Shown piece by piece: positions 11,655-24,751 of a stretch of 64,000 nt of DNA (its first letter is position 1; each line of letters starts with the position of its first letter). Source of the stretch: Spodoptera frugiperda (taxonomy: Eukaryota > Arthropoda > Insecta > Lepidoptera > Noctuidae); assembly GCF_023101765.2 (NCBI RefSeq), contig NC_064238.1:6198001-6262000 (forward strand). Reading direction: 5' to 3'. Position numbers and translations under genes: made by a program. A model generated the notes under the pieces. The model did no database searches. It was not told the DNA's origin and saw nothing but the letters and a program-made list of their open reading frames with translations.

Positions 11655-14600
11655 ATTTGCCAATTTTTAATTATTGTTGTAGCGATTTGTTGCTATATAT
11701 TTCTTTCACATTTTAAAACCAATATCTTACAAAGCTTCACTAAATGAACAACAAACATACATATATTCGTTCTTATATCATTGCCTTAAACTTGCTTATT
11801 GTTTCTCCCTATAATCCGAAGGAATTTAAAACAAGACCTAATATTACGCTGTAGGTTGTTCTATCTATAGTTAATTGCTTCATGCTCAACCCACGCGGTC
11901 GAGATTTCGGGAATACCTTACCGCTTCACTTTCGTTGTATAAGGAACTCGGAAGCATTTCATGGTTCTGCAATCTGTACACGTGTTTTATAGCCCGCTAA
12001 GGTTATGGCTCCGAGCTGTTCTACATGTTTAGTAATATTTAAAGTTATTGTTGTCAACGTACGTACGTATGTACTCTAGAAGACAATGCTTAATGTATGT
12101 GCATAATGCTATCTGCATATATGTTAATGTTATGATTCGTTTTGACTTCTACAACTATAATTTATTACTGAATATAGAGAAGCATTCAAAATTTATAATA
12201 CCGATATAAAGCAGTTCGTGTTCATATAATATGATTTTATATTCATACGGTGCGAGCGGTTAGTGGAGGTAAGGTTTCAAGCGAAGCTCGCGCCCTGCGA
12301 CTCGCGCCGGATAAAGGGTTTTGTTTTCTTTATAAACAAGCGCGAAGGTGCTGCTAACGACCCCACGAACAAATACGAAATTCGATCTACCATTACGAAT
12401 ACAAATGGCTCCCCTACAACCCGCCACCGTGAAGGCATTGTCTTTCCTGTAATCTCGATCGGCGCTCACTCGTTATGCTCTACAATCACCTCCAACTATT
12501 ATTTACATTTATCGATCCCGGGACGTCCTACAGGCACCTGCTTCTAATGCCTACGTAAAATAAACATGTTTCAATAACACGAAGATTGATTTCTGTAAAA
12601 ATTTCCTGATGTCCTTATCGCTATATTGAATCCGTATTAAAAAGGAAATGAAGAGTAGGTATCGCTTCCACAAAAAAGTTGAAGTGCCGCTATCACTTTG
12701 ATCTCGGCTTGGTATTGCCTTCAATTTTTGTCGAAGACATTTAAATTCACCGTTCTTTAAGTACCTATCTAATACTGGAGTACTCCAGTTTTGAAAATTG
12801 GATTGTCTTAATCACAGAATATCGAACGATGATTCTTTGATCTTAATAATTCTTATTACTTTTATAATATAAAATAGTTCTTATTAGTAGTAGCACAGTA
12901 GCTATGTATTTCTTTTAACACATCGTCCATGTAGACAGCTAAACAAATCTAGAGAACATCCAACATTCACATGAATTTATAAAATACACGTGCAACTTCA
13001 TGTAGCGAACGGTTTTATGAAAAATGTTATTCTATTTCCTCTGTCTCTTTTGCAAGACTCGCTGCAAATAGTCTGTAGTTTACCGTGGCAAAACACAGCG
13101 AAACTCGCGGCAATCACACGATCCTATGCAAGTACGTCAGCAATTCTTCAGGTATAACAGTTTTATGTAATGGCTTGTGCCACGACACGAATAAAAAAGA
13201 CGTCTGACAAAAAGTAGAGGAGGAACGTAAATCGAAGCATTTCTATTGAGGACCATGACGTCGCATAAATGTCGTCCACGAATGTTGTTTGTCACCGTGT
13301 AGCGCGGCGCACGGCCGACCGGTGCCCGTGGAGCTCCAGATCGCGCGATACTGCCTCGCAGCGGATGCACGACAACCTGCTTATATTGAAATAATATTGA
13401 AAAATAGCTTATTCACAACTTTGTTTCATCATTATAATGATTGGGGATTGAAATAATCCGCTTATGTAATCATGTGTGCCTTTCGTTTCTCCTTTTCATG
13501 GTACTGACAGACGAAAGCCGGGTGGGTGCCGATTGAAGTCACGTTTGTTGTTATTGGCACACGTGAGTTCTGTGCTCAGCTTCAAGATTGCGTTGGTTGC
13601 TTACAGATAGATAATAGCCTATCAAGCTCTAGCAATCTAGATCGTCTAGCAAACTGAAAATAGGTAGCGTTGTGTATGTTGTGAGTCTATTGATTAATCC
13701 GAGATTCAGTTTTGTTTTTGTGTGAACATCAAATGATCTCAAACAATTTGAGACTAATTAAGATAAACTAGACAACAAGAAAGTAGACTTAATGCAAGGT
13801 TAATCAGAACAAAGTAGTATTCTCTATGTGCCCGAGAGCTGGAGCATTTAAAGTAACAAAGTAATTACCAACAGAAAGTAGGTCTCGCGTCACATCATTG
13901 TATGGAAGCTGGATGTGCGTGATCTTAATTCGAAACGTTTAAAACGCCCTTACAGTTCAAGCGGAATGTTTTGCTGCATTTGTTACATTGTTGACTTGCA
14001 TTGTAGCTGCAGTATCGGGATATTTAACGGTCTTTTCTTTTGCTAATATCAATAATAATTGTTACAGTAATGTCTGTCTACAAACTGATGTGATTTTATT
14101 GATTTTAAACAACACCTTTTAAGCAGTAGTTGTAAGTTACTGGAATTGGGAACCGCGTCAGAAAGCTTTTGTTTCTGAAGGTGTACCTTCCATTAGTGAG
14201 CGTGGAACGGTTTATTGAATTACGACACGTTCGTAAGACCGTCACGGGCAGAGCGCGCCGTGCTCTCGCGTGTCATATCGTGTTACAATCACATGTTAAA
14301 CTATAATCTGGTAGTCTTACAACCATCAAGAACGCGACCGATCGTCAGATTAGACACGGAAACATAAACAAAGAGTTCATTTAACAGTGTTAAAAGTAAA
14401 AAATGTATGTTTGTAAGGATTTCGACAAAACGAACAAAAAAATGTAACGTTTTTTAAATAACACACGGTTGTAAGGGAATTAAAAGTAACGCGTACAATG
14501 GAAAGCCGCTAATCTTTGTATATTCAGCGGCTATTGAATTTGAAAAGTATGATGTAATAAAATGGCGAAGTGTACTCGCATTACATTTACAATAGAAATA

Positions 14601-17600
14601 AAAAATGCTGGACGAACATAAGCAAAAAACCGTTTCGACTTCTTATTACAAAGTTGAATTTTGTTGCTAGGAAAAATGATGTTTTTACATGAATAACATT
14701 TTAGGAAGTGTTATAAATCATAGCATTCTAATTTTAAATTTTCTCTATCGTTTTAAAAATGTTTATGCAATAGAACAGGCTGTCGTTAGAACCATCCTTT
14801 AAAAGTAAACACAGTAAATCCTTCAACGCTTTTAAATCCACAGACAGAATAAAACGGTCGTGCATCAAGTTCATATCTCTTACACTATAACTTACGATTT
14901 TTGAACCCAGGCATAAAATAAAAACAGCGGAATTATAGTTTTGTTTTGGAATAAATATTTTTTATTCATCTGAATTTATTGTAGAAGGCATATAAAGAAT
15001 TGCTTATATTTTTATAACTTTTTTATTTTGAGATTTTTTCTTGCGATGTTTGACTTTGCCTAAAGCAAATAGAGCCTAGTTGATTGTAGGTACCTTTTTC
15101 GAACCCACATCGTATTTTATGTACGATTCACTCAAGAAGAATTCTTTCTCTTTTTGTTACCGTTAAAAACTCTGTAATTGCTCAAGGAGATTCGTGTGCG
15201 TATTCAAGGGTCGCTTTACGAGGTCACGTCCTTGACTTCGGTTTGCTATTGTCATTTCACTTTTGTTATTCAGTGGAAAACAATGTTTGGCTGAATGATT
15301 ACATAGTAAATTAATTAAGTATTTATTAATAAAGCTACCCCGGTTACATGACAAGCGAAATGTAGCAATAGTAATTCCTTAGTCGCACAGCAGGCCAGAT
15401 GTTGCTGTCATAACGTCACGTTGTGGAATCAGCTACACGCAACCGCGACGCGACGCGGCGACAGCGACGCCCAAGTAGCGCACAGCCACGCAGAGCAACA
15501 AGTCACTATTATATTGTTTATGCCGAATTATATTCATAATTTTTGGTCTCAGGGACGGGCCGAGCTCAAATTATGCTCGACGCGAATCAAGACAAAATGA
15601 ACGTACGTTGGCGTTACAATTTATGTGCCGGCGGACTATTGTGCCGACACTGATTACTCTTTATGGAGATTTGACGTCCTAACACGACGCGCCCTACATG
15701 CGCCGTTTACGTACACCAACGGGTTGTATGGACGTAAAACTTTTATGCCTCCACCGCGTTTTACAGCGGGCCTTTTATTATTTAGTGAAAGGAACGACGG
15801 TGATGTCATAAATCTCCGCTCCTGCGTGAACTTTCGCCTCTTATCTCGGCAAAGAAATTATGGAACTTTCTGGCTTCTCCTAGACAAAGTGTTTGGCTTT
15901 CGGCATCTTGGGTCACTAAAAGCTTTTCACAAATTAATGAGGAATTTGTGCAGAAGAAACGATAGAAAGAAATAAATATCCTTCATTAGTAATGTTATCT
16001 AATTGAAATTGAGTGGGGGGATAAACGTCTGGATGTCAGCAAAGGCATTTAGCGAGGACGACGCAACGTTCTAAATGACTGCAATCATGAAAACGTGGGC
16101 ATTAAATATGGCCGCTTGGACAGAATAAGTCATGTATCTGTATCGCTGAGATTCATTAATCTCGTAGTGACTAGGCTCTGTGTGGGCTCAGACAAGCTTT
16201 ATAATATGTAATTAAATTACGTTTAAAGTCGTCGCTCGTAACCGACAGACCTCCTTAAATCATATCGAACCCCGTAAATAAATTGTAGAGTGACATGACA
16301 GCCAGCCTGGTCATTACGTTGGGGTCAGATGTTTTAGTTTACTGCTTTCTGAGCCTGTTGGACGTAGCTTGGCTTGCTTATTGTGATTTTCTTTGTCTCT
16401 CATTCATTTTGTTGGGCTCCTAAACATTTGATTTTATGTTATTAACACAAATTCGTACCTATTAAAATGATGCCAAAAAACTCACAATGGTTGAACCTAG
16501 GTTTAATTACTATCAACACTTTAATTGCTGTTAAAGCTGTCCTATAAAATACATAGGTATGTTTTTTTATTTATTAAGGAGTTTCGAAGTGTAGGTGTCG
16601 GTAGACGTATAAAATTAATAATTAATATTAGATATTTTTTTACGATGTTCACATTAAAGTTGATCGACATATCGTAGGAAATAATAGGAACATAACAGCG
16701 CGGGTGATACCCCGATAATGCGCTGCCGACGTCGCCTGAGGCTCATACAATTAAACAGATAACATAAAATTAACGAAGCTGACTCGTAAATACTCTCACT
16801 TTATTATCTATAAAAGTCACTAATTAATTAATTGAATAATGATAAAGTGCTTTCTTGTGTGATGCGGAGTACCGCTTTGCTCCGAGATCCTGTATCGAAA
16901 AGCAATATTGCGGCGTAACTTGGTTGTCGTCGCGTTTACCTTGTTAATGCTTTTATCTGTGATGTGGGTCATATAAATACGTACCCACAGCATAATGTAA
17001 TAAATTAACACATCAATTATACATCTATTAACGTTTCTGCATCAATTTGTTGGTATTAAGTTTACTTTCGTAACGTGCGGCGTAGTTAACAACTCAGTAA
17101 GGCGTCACTTATTATTTAGCGGCGTTAGAAGCTTGGTAGTGCAGTAAATCTTCGCTTTTGGCTGTGACGGCAGTTAATGCAGTCTACCTAGGCTTCAAGA
17201 GATAAGCTAACAAGCCTCTTTAGCCAAACAAGAGGCAGCCAAACAATAAAGGCGAGTTAAGCGTCGTGAAATATGGCAGAAACGAGGTGCGATAACTCAG
17301 CGTGCTCGCTAGGCTCGCTGGGTTCGCTTCTTTTCCCCTAATTAGCCATTCAATTCCCGTAATCTTGTTTACTCGTCGGGCGGCTCGCGCTGCCCAGGTG
17401 CGATAATGGCCGAGCTATTTGCATGCCGCCATATTGTTTCCCCATGTTCGGCTCGCAGCCTCCGATCCCGTCCGATGCGACCCCCCGTTGTTTTGGCCGG
17501 GCTTATTGGATCCGCTTGCGATTACTTTGTATTGATCCCGCCGTCCATTATCTACATTCGTTTATTTTCGTATCACAGTAATGATACCGACTGATGTCCA

Positions 17601-20600
17601 CAAATCCAATGAATTCACCCCTTATGTTGTTGTACAAGTACGAGTAATTAATTTGTGGTTGATATTGATTGTATCGCTATAATAGCTACTTGTGTGTTGT
17701 TCTTAGGGCTCACCTCATAAATACCACTTAGCTGTTACGTTTACTTACGTATATGAAACTAATATAAAGTTCACGTGCACGTGCACGCCGCGCGAACACA
17801 ACTTTAGTGAACTACAACTTGAGTATAACTTGTGTAATCTGACTTCCCCAAATGCCCTTTTACGACTGTTAGTTGCTTAATTAAATTATCACGATGTATT
17901 TATTCCATTACAATAATTAACAAAGTTGTAAACATGTTGTTATGACACAAAAGCGACTAAAATTAGAAATGTAGTGGGTAATTGATATTTTTGAAGTAGT
18001 GCAGAGGGCGGTCGGTCCCCGGCGGCAAGTTTAATATAAAGCTCGATCGAGAGCTAATCGTAATCTCGAACAGTAAATTGAAGGCGATCCGTGCAACGAG
18101 GCGATGCCGGCACATCTTCTATAAATACATTACTGAACACGCTTTATTACTCCGCCATCTTCATCCAATCCTATTAAGTGTCTGTTCGCGAACAGCTTTC
18201 CTCGGAAGGCGTTCAGTTTTAGGATGGCCATTTTTTAAAATAGTATTAGGGTTCAATAATGGCTTTAACACGGGGCGCCCCTGAACGTCTATATTATGTC
18301 TCAGTGTGAATTTGGCGAGCTCAGTCGATATGCTAAACTGAGGAGGCGGCGTGGTCCGCTGACGCCGCGTCTGCCCGTACCGCACCGCACCGCGTCGATG
18401 AGATGCGATCATTTAACGACAACGCTTCGGGAAGATTTCCCTTCGAGCGGCGATATTGCCGATATTACGTCCTCTTCCCGTGGACCACGTTTTATAATTT
18501 AGACGCCCGTTGCCTCCGGCTGCATAACATTAAAGGTATTTTATGAAAATGTTATTTTGCATGTTAAACATTTGAAAGGATTTTCATCTGTAATAACTTT
18601 GTATTGTTATTAAATTCTTGGGATAATGTGTGGTTTACGAAGTGATTTTCTACCCAATTTAAATGTTTGCGTAGAATCAGCACTGATCAAATGTTAGCTC
18701 CCGACGAACTATTTATGTTCGGGATGGGGGCATGGTTCGTAGAATGAAATAACTTGAAATCGGGTCAAATTATATCTACGTTGGGTATTAAGTTAATTAC
18801 CATGCTTTATCTGCTCATATCGTTGGACCTGTATAATTAGGGGTGTCAACACAATGCTTCCAGGCGAGTACAATATGTCTGCACAAACCACATGTCAATT
18901 TAATTTGACCCCCGATCCAAGATGGCGACCAACCCTCGCGGCGCGGCGTCTGCTCGACCGAATGCCTGTGGTTTACGCCTGTTTACTAATTGACGTGTTT
19001 TAGAGTAACACTGCATGGTTTCTGTCAGCATACCGATGAATATATTTCACTACGTATTCCTGTACTGTTGCCCTTTTAATTTAGATGTTGAACTAAGAAG
19101 TTATATTTAGTTTGGTAGTTTGGTAATGCTCAAATAAGTTGTGTGGTTTGTGAATTCGTACAAGTGAATATTCTTGATCAAAGCAATGAATTTTACTGAC
19201 ATATTCGTTTCGTATAGTTGTTCAGTAAGTCTTTAGCTTGTTAATTAAAATGATACGGAAATAGATTGAATTTGTGGTTTTTAAGAGTATGTAATTGTCA
19301 GGAATTTATTATAAAATAAACTATATACTCAAACTAATAAAGGGCTAATAAAATAAACAATAAATATCAAATGAGATTGTTTTGATTTCCCACACGTTCT
19401 AAAATTAAATCACTTTTTAATCCTTTTTTATGAGCAATGCGGGTCGATTGTATTTGCTTGTCTTTGTAATATTTTAACTGGCTTCGATATAAACATTCAT
19501 TGTGGCTTACTATGTTTATTTTACGGCATATTTAATGAGTCATCTAGATTACAATCCCAACTAAATCACATTGTAGAAACGGCGAGATTCACTTTATATT
19601 TCATGGATTCAAATAATCAAATAACCATTAACTATAATAATAGTCACCTAAATCAGTACCCTTAGTTTATGGGCGAAGGTAAGAGTTGTAAATATTTTAT
19701 AAAGGACGCAGACACTTGTATAATTGATGAGGAGTGAGGTAAAGACGACTGTACGCAGCCGACGGCGAGTGAATGAGCCCAGTCGCGATCCCGATGACCG
19801 ATTGAAATATTTAATAACAACGAAATATATGAAATTTTAATATAACCATGCTCTACATTTACCTGAAAGGGTAGTCAGCGATGAATATTGTTTAATTTAT
19901 GTGTTTGTTTCGCATACGAGTATATGGTCCGAACGGGGAGAATATACAAAATTCATGTCATCGGTAATATCAAGTTTGCAGTGAAAAGTATTATCTGGTA
20001 AAAAATATTTTTCTTGGGAAATTATATACAGTGGTAAGTTCATCCAAACTTAGCTTTACCTTTATTAGGAGTGGAATTAAATAAAATGAAGGAAAATCAA
20101 CTGAAACCACAGAAGACATTTTACGATTTATGTAGAGTCTGTCCGCAAAATGAAACATTTGTTATTTTTATGTTAACCTCTTAAACACTTGGAGGGCGAA
20201 GAAGATGAAACTGACATACGGACACTTTGGTGTCATAACTGAAAATATCTTAATCCCGATACTAAATTTCTTCTCGGGGCCGTATTGCTACTTTATTACG
20301 GTATAAGTATGTCGTCGCAGCGCCCGGTTATGACTATTTAACTACCATTTAAATCATATTCTAAGAAAAGCGTTTTCGACAAACTGGTGAAAGCCTGTAC
20401 AATTTGATATTGCTACAATATTCGGCTGCACAATATTTTCGCGCCGGCAACACAATGGCGTCTATTTTTAAATTGAGAGCGCGGGAGCCCGTCAATAGAC
20501 GCGAATGACATTAAATTGGTTAAATTGCTTTGCCGAGCTTGGTTCTGCAACTCCTTTGGGAGGTGTCCGTTCGTCCGTCGCGACGCTCGATACTACACAG

Positions 20601-22697
20601 CACTCAATCGATTCACAGCTCATCTATTTTTCTCGATACATGTTTCCGTTTTGTATTATCTTCATTGTGAACTATCTCGAACCGGATCCGTTTAGAACAA
20701 TTTACAACCTTGCTCCTAACGACTCACCTTTTATTTACTTTCATTATTTTTCTGTTCAGAATGCAACGATATTTTGTGAGAACATTTATACGGGAATAAA
20801 GTTTGTTATTTAAGCATTTGCTAAACCTGATTACGTTGCACCTGCAGCGCTGTCCGCCTGATAAAACAACGCGGTGAGCTTGCACCGCTTCACTAATTCA
20901 GTGTAGAATGTAGTGGTGTGGCGTGTCTATCAGGCTGACAGATACAAACAGGCCCAAAACCAATCAATCAGTTCGGCGGAGCGTCGCGCGATAATTGAAC
21001 TCTTCCCTCGAAGTACTGCGATTCAATAGATAATTACAATCGCAAACCAAAAATTACACGCGGCATTTAACCGTAGGACCCTATTACGTTTCACAAAGCT
21101 GGGTCGGTCGCATTCGATCGGCGATCTTTGCCGGACGGAGGATTAACTCGCAACGGCGCACAATGAGGGCCTCGAGAGGAGACGAGTAGGGAGGGGATGT
21201 ATTAATAATGGTCTCCGTAGTGAATGGAGCACTTACACGGTCCGGCGGGAGCTGAATGTGTGACTATCGCGTTAGAGCAAATCGAATCGGTCAGGTTGGC
21301 CGGTCGCACGCGCCGAATTCGCTATTAAACCGGAAACCCGGTACAGGAAGAAACATGTTATGGGGTTGCAATCACAAGTCGTCACGACTAAATGTTTTTG
21401 GGCTGCTTATGTTTGCTCCACTGAGACCAAGTGGGTATTGAGTAACTCGCAAAACAATTTGATGAATCACTTATGATATTCGTAACGTGTTTTAACCAAC
21501 CTAAATTCTTAATGCCAGTAAAAGTCAGAACAGAACCAAATTATATTCCGTTGCTCCATTCATTTCTACGTCTATAAACATTTCCGGAGTAGTTATTACC
21601 GAAATAATGCATGATAGACGGGTGGTAATATGCAAATGCCAGCAAATTGCTTTTGACAATGATACTTAATTGAACTAGGTGTGCTCACGGGTCCGCCTCT
21701 GTCCCTTATACATACAGCTCCATAATTAAATATTCAGCTCGTATTTTACTTGCTATAGATATCGCGAAGTAATAAATTCTGTTAGAGTAGATAAAATAAA
21801 TTACGAGGAAAATATATAAGAATTGGAATTTGTTCGTACAAGAATACTTCAGCTTCAACAATAAGCAATAATAGTACTGAGTGGCAGACTCTTACAAGTT
21901 CTTTATACGGTATAATAAGCGCGTTCGCACAATATTCTATATTTATTCATAAGAAAATATTTATTAGGTTCTTGGAAGTTATTAGGAACAAAATCCTGGC
22001 AATTTTCTGATGCAAATCCATCAATGGAGACAATGGAAAAAGTTTAATGCAACCTCTGCATTGATGGCGAGAGGGCATTGAACTCTAGCGCGCTTGTTTA
22101 CATTCAGTTTGATAAAAACTATTAGATTAAATACACTTGGTATTTCAATTTACAATAATATTATATTGTGTGATTCTGTGAATATTCCAGTTTCACAATC
22201 ATACCCTCAGGCACTTAATAGTTTTAGTTTATGAATGTGTAATAACTATTATATTTTCACAGCATATTATTATTTCAAATAAGGTTTTAGTATAATTCAA
22301 TTACTTTAGACACCCAAGTACATAACTTGAAGAAAAAACAATCTTAAAGTATTAGGTTAACTTATAAGAAAAAAAACCTTAAAAACTTAAAATCGTTAAC
22401 AAAATTTATTTATATTGAATTTATGAGAACTTAATCATTGAATGATCATTAAATATAAGTTATAAAGTACACTTATATTTATCACGAAACTAGTTTTGTA
22501 AGCCTAATGGGCATAAAATGTTCAAAATAATTAGGTTTAGCTATCTAATAATCCTCTTAAGTTATTTAAAATAGTTTAGACATAAGTTTGGGGCGTTTCT
22601 AAACGAATTTTGTGAGAAAAGTTGAATTTCTAAATAGACTGAGAAACTTCATCTCATTGGTATTGTGATGAATGGTTCATTCATTATACTTTACTTA

Positions 22698-22728
22698 TGA
22701 TATTATTAATGTAATTACATTAATATCA
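22698..22728. repeat. perfect AT-rich palindrome
   Basis: Positions 22704-22725 form a perfect 22-bp palindrome (half-site TATTAATGTAA). Short outer arms TGATAT/ATATCA extend it to 22698-22728 with a small interruption. It lies 16 bp from a second palindrome at 22745-22786. Confidence 0.85.
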
Positions 22729-22744
22729 CATTGTCATAATATTA

Positions 22745-22786
22745 AGAAGCATGGTTCTCCCATAATTATGGGAGAGCCATGCTTCT
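22745..22786. repeat. 42-bp near-perfect palindrome at repeat terminus
   Basis: The two 21-bp arms meet between 22765 and 22766 with a single mismatch (22755 against 22776). The right arm is the terminus of the dispersed repeat; the left arm is an inverted duplicate of it. Such a sequence can extrude as a cruciform or form an RNA hairpin. Confidence 0.88.
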
Positions 22787-23003
22787 GCAGGAATCGGCCG
22801 GATCACGGCCTCACAGAAAACGAACGTGAAACCACGCTCGCGTTGTGTTTCGTTGTGTGTGTGACCAATCTTCTCATTCCACGATTCCCCAACAACCCTT
22901 AAATTCCTAACCCCTAAAAGGCCGACAACGCACTTGTAATGCCTCTGGTGTTTCGGGTGTCCATCGGCGGTGGCGATTGCTTACTATCAAGTGATCCGTC
23001 TAT
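22745..23003 (-). mobile_element. dispersed lepidopteran repeat, minus-strand copy
   Basis: Read on the minus strand, this matches the copy at 30348-30600. Shared segments include the stretch around CGGATCAC...AGTAAGCAATC, the block around GGACA(C/T)(C/T)CGAAACACCAGAGGC, GGAATTTAAGGG, TGGGGAATCG, the ACGAAACACAACGC block and GAGGCCGTG. The family is recognisable as a common moth interspersed repeat. I cannot decide from two copies whether it is Helitron-like, SINE-like or a MITE. This copy ends in a 42-bp imperfect palindrome at 22745-22786 (21-bp arms, one mismatched pair, half-site near AAGCATGG...CTCCCATAA), so its terminus is present as two inverted halves. The other end is truncated at about 23003. 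Confidence 0.7.
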
Positions 23004-24651
23004 TCATTTAACTTATTTATTCGTTCATTACCGAAAATAAGTATATCACTTTAATCATGTAAAAACTGGCTTTGCTTTCAACGCAAATTTTATAACGTTC
23101 CCGAAAACTTTAATGACAAATACATTAGACCTATATTCGTACAACAGTACGCTGATTGTTGACAAAGTACTAAATATTCTCAAAACATGTTCCACAAAGT
23201 ATAATGAATGTTATTATACGTTTACCTATTTCCAGACTTTGTTTGTATAAATGTAAATGTGACGTGGAAAAGTTCCATTGAAAGTCGATTTTCGAAGTTG
23301 TACGGTGGACGCGGCGAGCATTGTGAGCAGTCGGGGCTCAGGCGGGAGCACCCTTTGCATACAACACAATGTCGGGAGTCGGGACACTCGTACTGAAATG
23401 TCACCTATGTGATCTTACAGGCTGTTGTTTTTTTTTTCTTTTTGTAAAAGAGTATATGGTCATGGAATTATTGTGGTTTTTGCTATTGATTTTGATTGGA
23501 TATTGGGGTTTTAATGTTGCTAGTGGATTGTAACATTTCCTAGAGATGGAATGGAAAAAAGAGGGAGACTGAATGTTAGCCTATGCGTTTAAATTCCAAA
23601 AAAAAAGAACGGTAATCTAATATAGATAAAACACTTACAATTAAAGTTTATATTGAAAAAGACAAGTAATTTAGACTAAAGGGCAGGAGGAAACATCTTA
23701 AATGCCCTGGGTAAGGTATTCACCTGGATTCATAAGTATACAAATTCCATTCTAATTTACGAGGAAAGTTAATGACTATAAAGTCGATATTCCCTTGTAT
23801 ATTCAGTTCCTTCGTCTTTCATGCACTGAGGTAAGAGAGATAGGGTTGGCCTATTTTAGTCCGGAATACGCAACGTGTGCTATCAGTTGGGTACCTATTG
23901 TAAACGTTCTGCACTATGTATCAATACTGGGAAACTGTGGTACTGTGACTATATACTTTTATTATAATACTGGCTTTCAATAAGAAATCATTCGCAACGA
24001 AAAAAAATCTTAAAACGGTTGCCAAGGATCTGTTTATTTAGTTGGGAGTTAAACAGGAATAAGTATTTATAAAAATTAATTCTTCATTACAATCGATCCG
24101 TTTCTCTCCTCAGGATATAGACCTCTCTAAGAGCACTGGGCTTCATTTACAGCTCTTCATATCCAATCACTATCAACTGTCCAAACATTTTGTAATTATG
24201 ATCACACTCTCTAATATTTCACCTAATTTAAGAATTATCAAGACTTTACCTTCACAAATAACACAAGATCACTCGACCAGTGAACCGATCTAATTTAACA
24301 ATTATGATAAGTTTAAAGAGAAAATATAATAACTGTCAAAAGTATGACGAACCCCGTAGGCAGACATTTGCGGTGTGGATTCCCAGTAACCAGTTGCGAA
24401 ACCAACAAGGTGTCAAGCAAGTTTAAATTGAACCCAGATATTTTAGTTCCACTGAACCTAATTATAACGGACTTAATGAGAAAAGTTAACCACCGTTTAC
24501 TTTATTAATCATAATAGGACGGGAAACCTTAGGAATAATGGGACGTATAATAATGATGTATTTGGTTGCTTGTTTTGTGGTGTACGACCTGTGTATTGAA
24601 GTATGTTCGGGTTTCTCTTTTTGGTTAGATAATAGGGTTTGTCTTACTGCC
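23004..24651. other. gene-free stretch
   Basis: AT-rich single-copy-looking sequence. Short homopolymer runs of T or A occur near 23430 and 23600. I see no gene, RNA gene or element. Confidence 0.55.
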
Positions 24652-24751
24652 GTACTCAGAGATATTTAATGATTACTGAAAGTATTCCTATGTAACAATT
24701 TTGTGCCGAAAACAATTGACTGGGTTAAGTAATCATTAAATGACTGAGTAC
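24652..24751. mobile_element. short foldback element (MITE-like)
   Basis: The ends are inverted repeats of about 24-26 bp. The left arm 24652-24677 starts GTACTCAG and ends TTTAATGATTACT; the right arm 24728-24751 is its reverse complement apart from a short central difference. About 50 bp lie between the arms. No clear target duplication is visible, so the superfamily is undetermined. It could be a relic MITE of a family dispersed in moths. Confidence 0.5.

Larger units (their letters stand above)
9223..22697. other. gene-free stretch with CpG-rich patches
   Basis: No supportable gene. CpG-rich islets lie near 10180-10590, 10850-10960, 13250-13370, 15420-15490, 17270-17480, 18330-18500 and 20950-21260, separated by AT-rich sequence. 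Open frames of 100-150 codons fall mainly on these islets, where GC richness lowers stop-codon frequency. They show no domain and occur in several overlapping frames on both strands, which argues against coding. I see no tRNA-like box B in a cloverleaf context, no rRNA and no complete transposon. Confidence 0.55.

Noticed and set aside
13985..14085. miR-33-like word TTGCATTGTAGCTGCA
   Set aside because: It shares the seed but mismatches the known insect mature sequence after it, and the only partner arm gives weak wobble pairing with a loop that is too long.
14503..14534. Hairpin AGCCGCT/AGCGGCT
   Set aside because: Short arms and a long loop; no support for an RNA gene or element.
17771..17788. 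CACGTGCACGTGCACG run with E-box words
   Set aside because: E-box words are common and nothing around them indicates a promoter.
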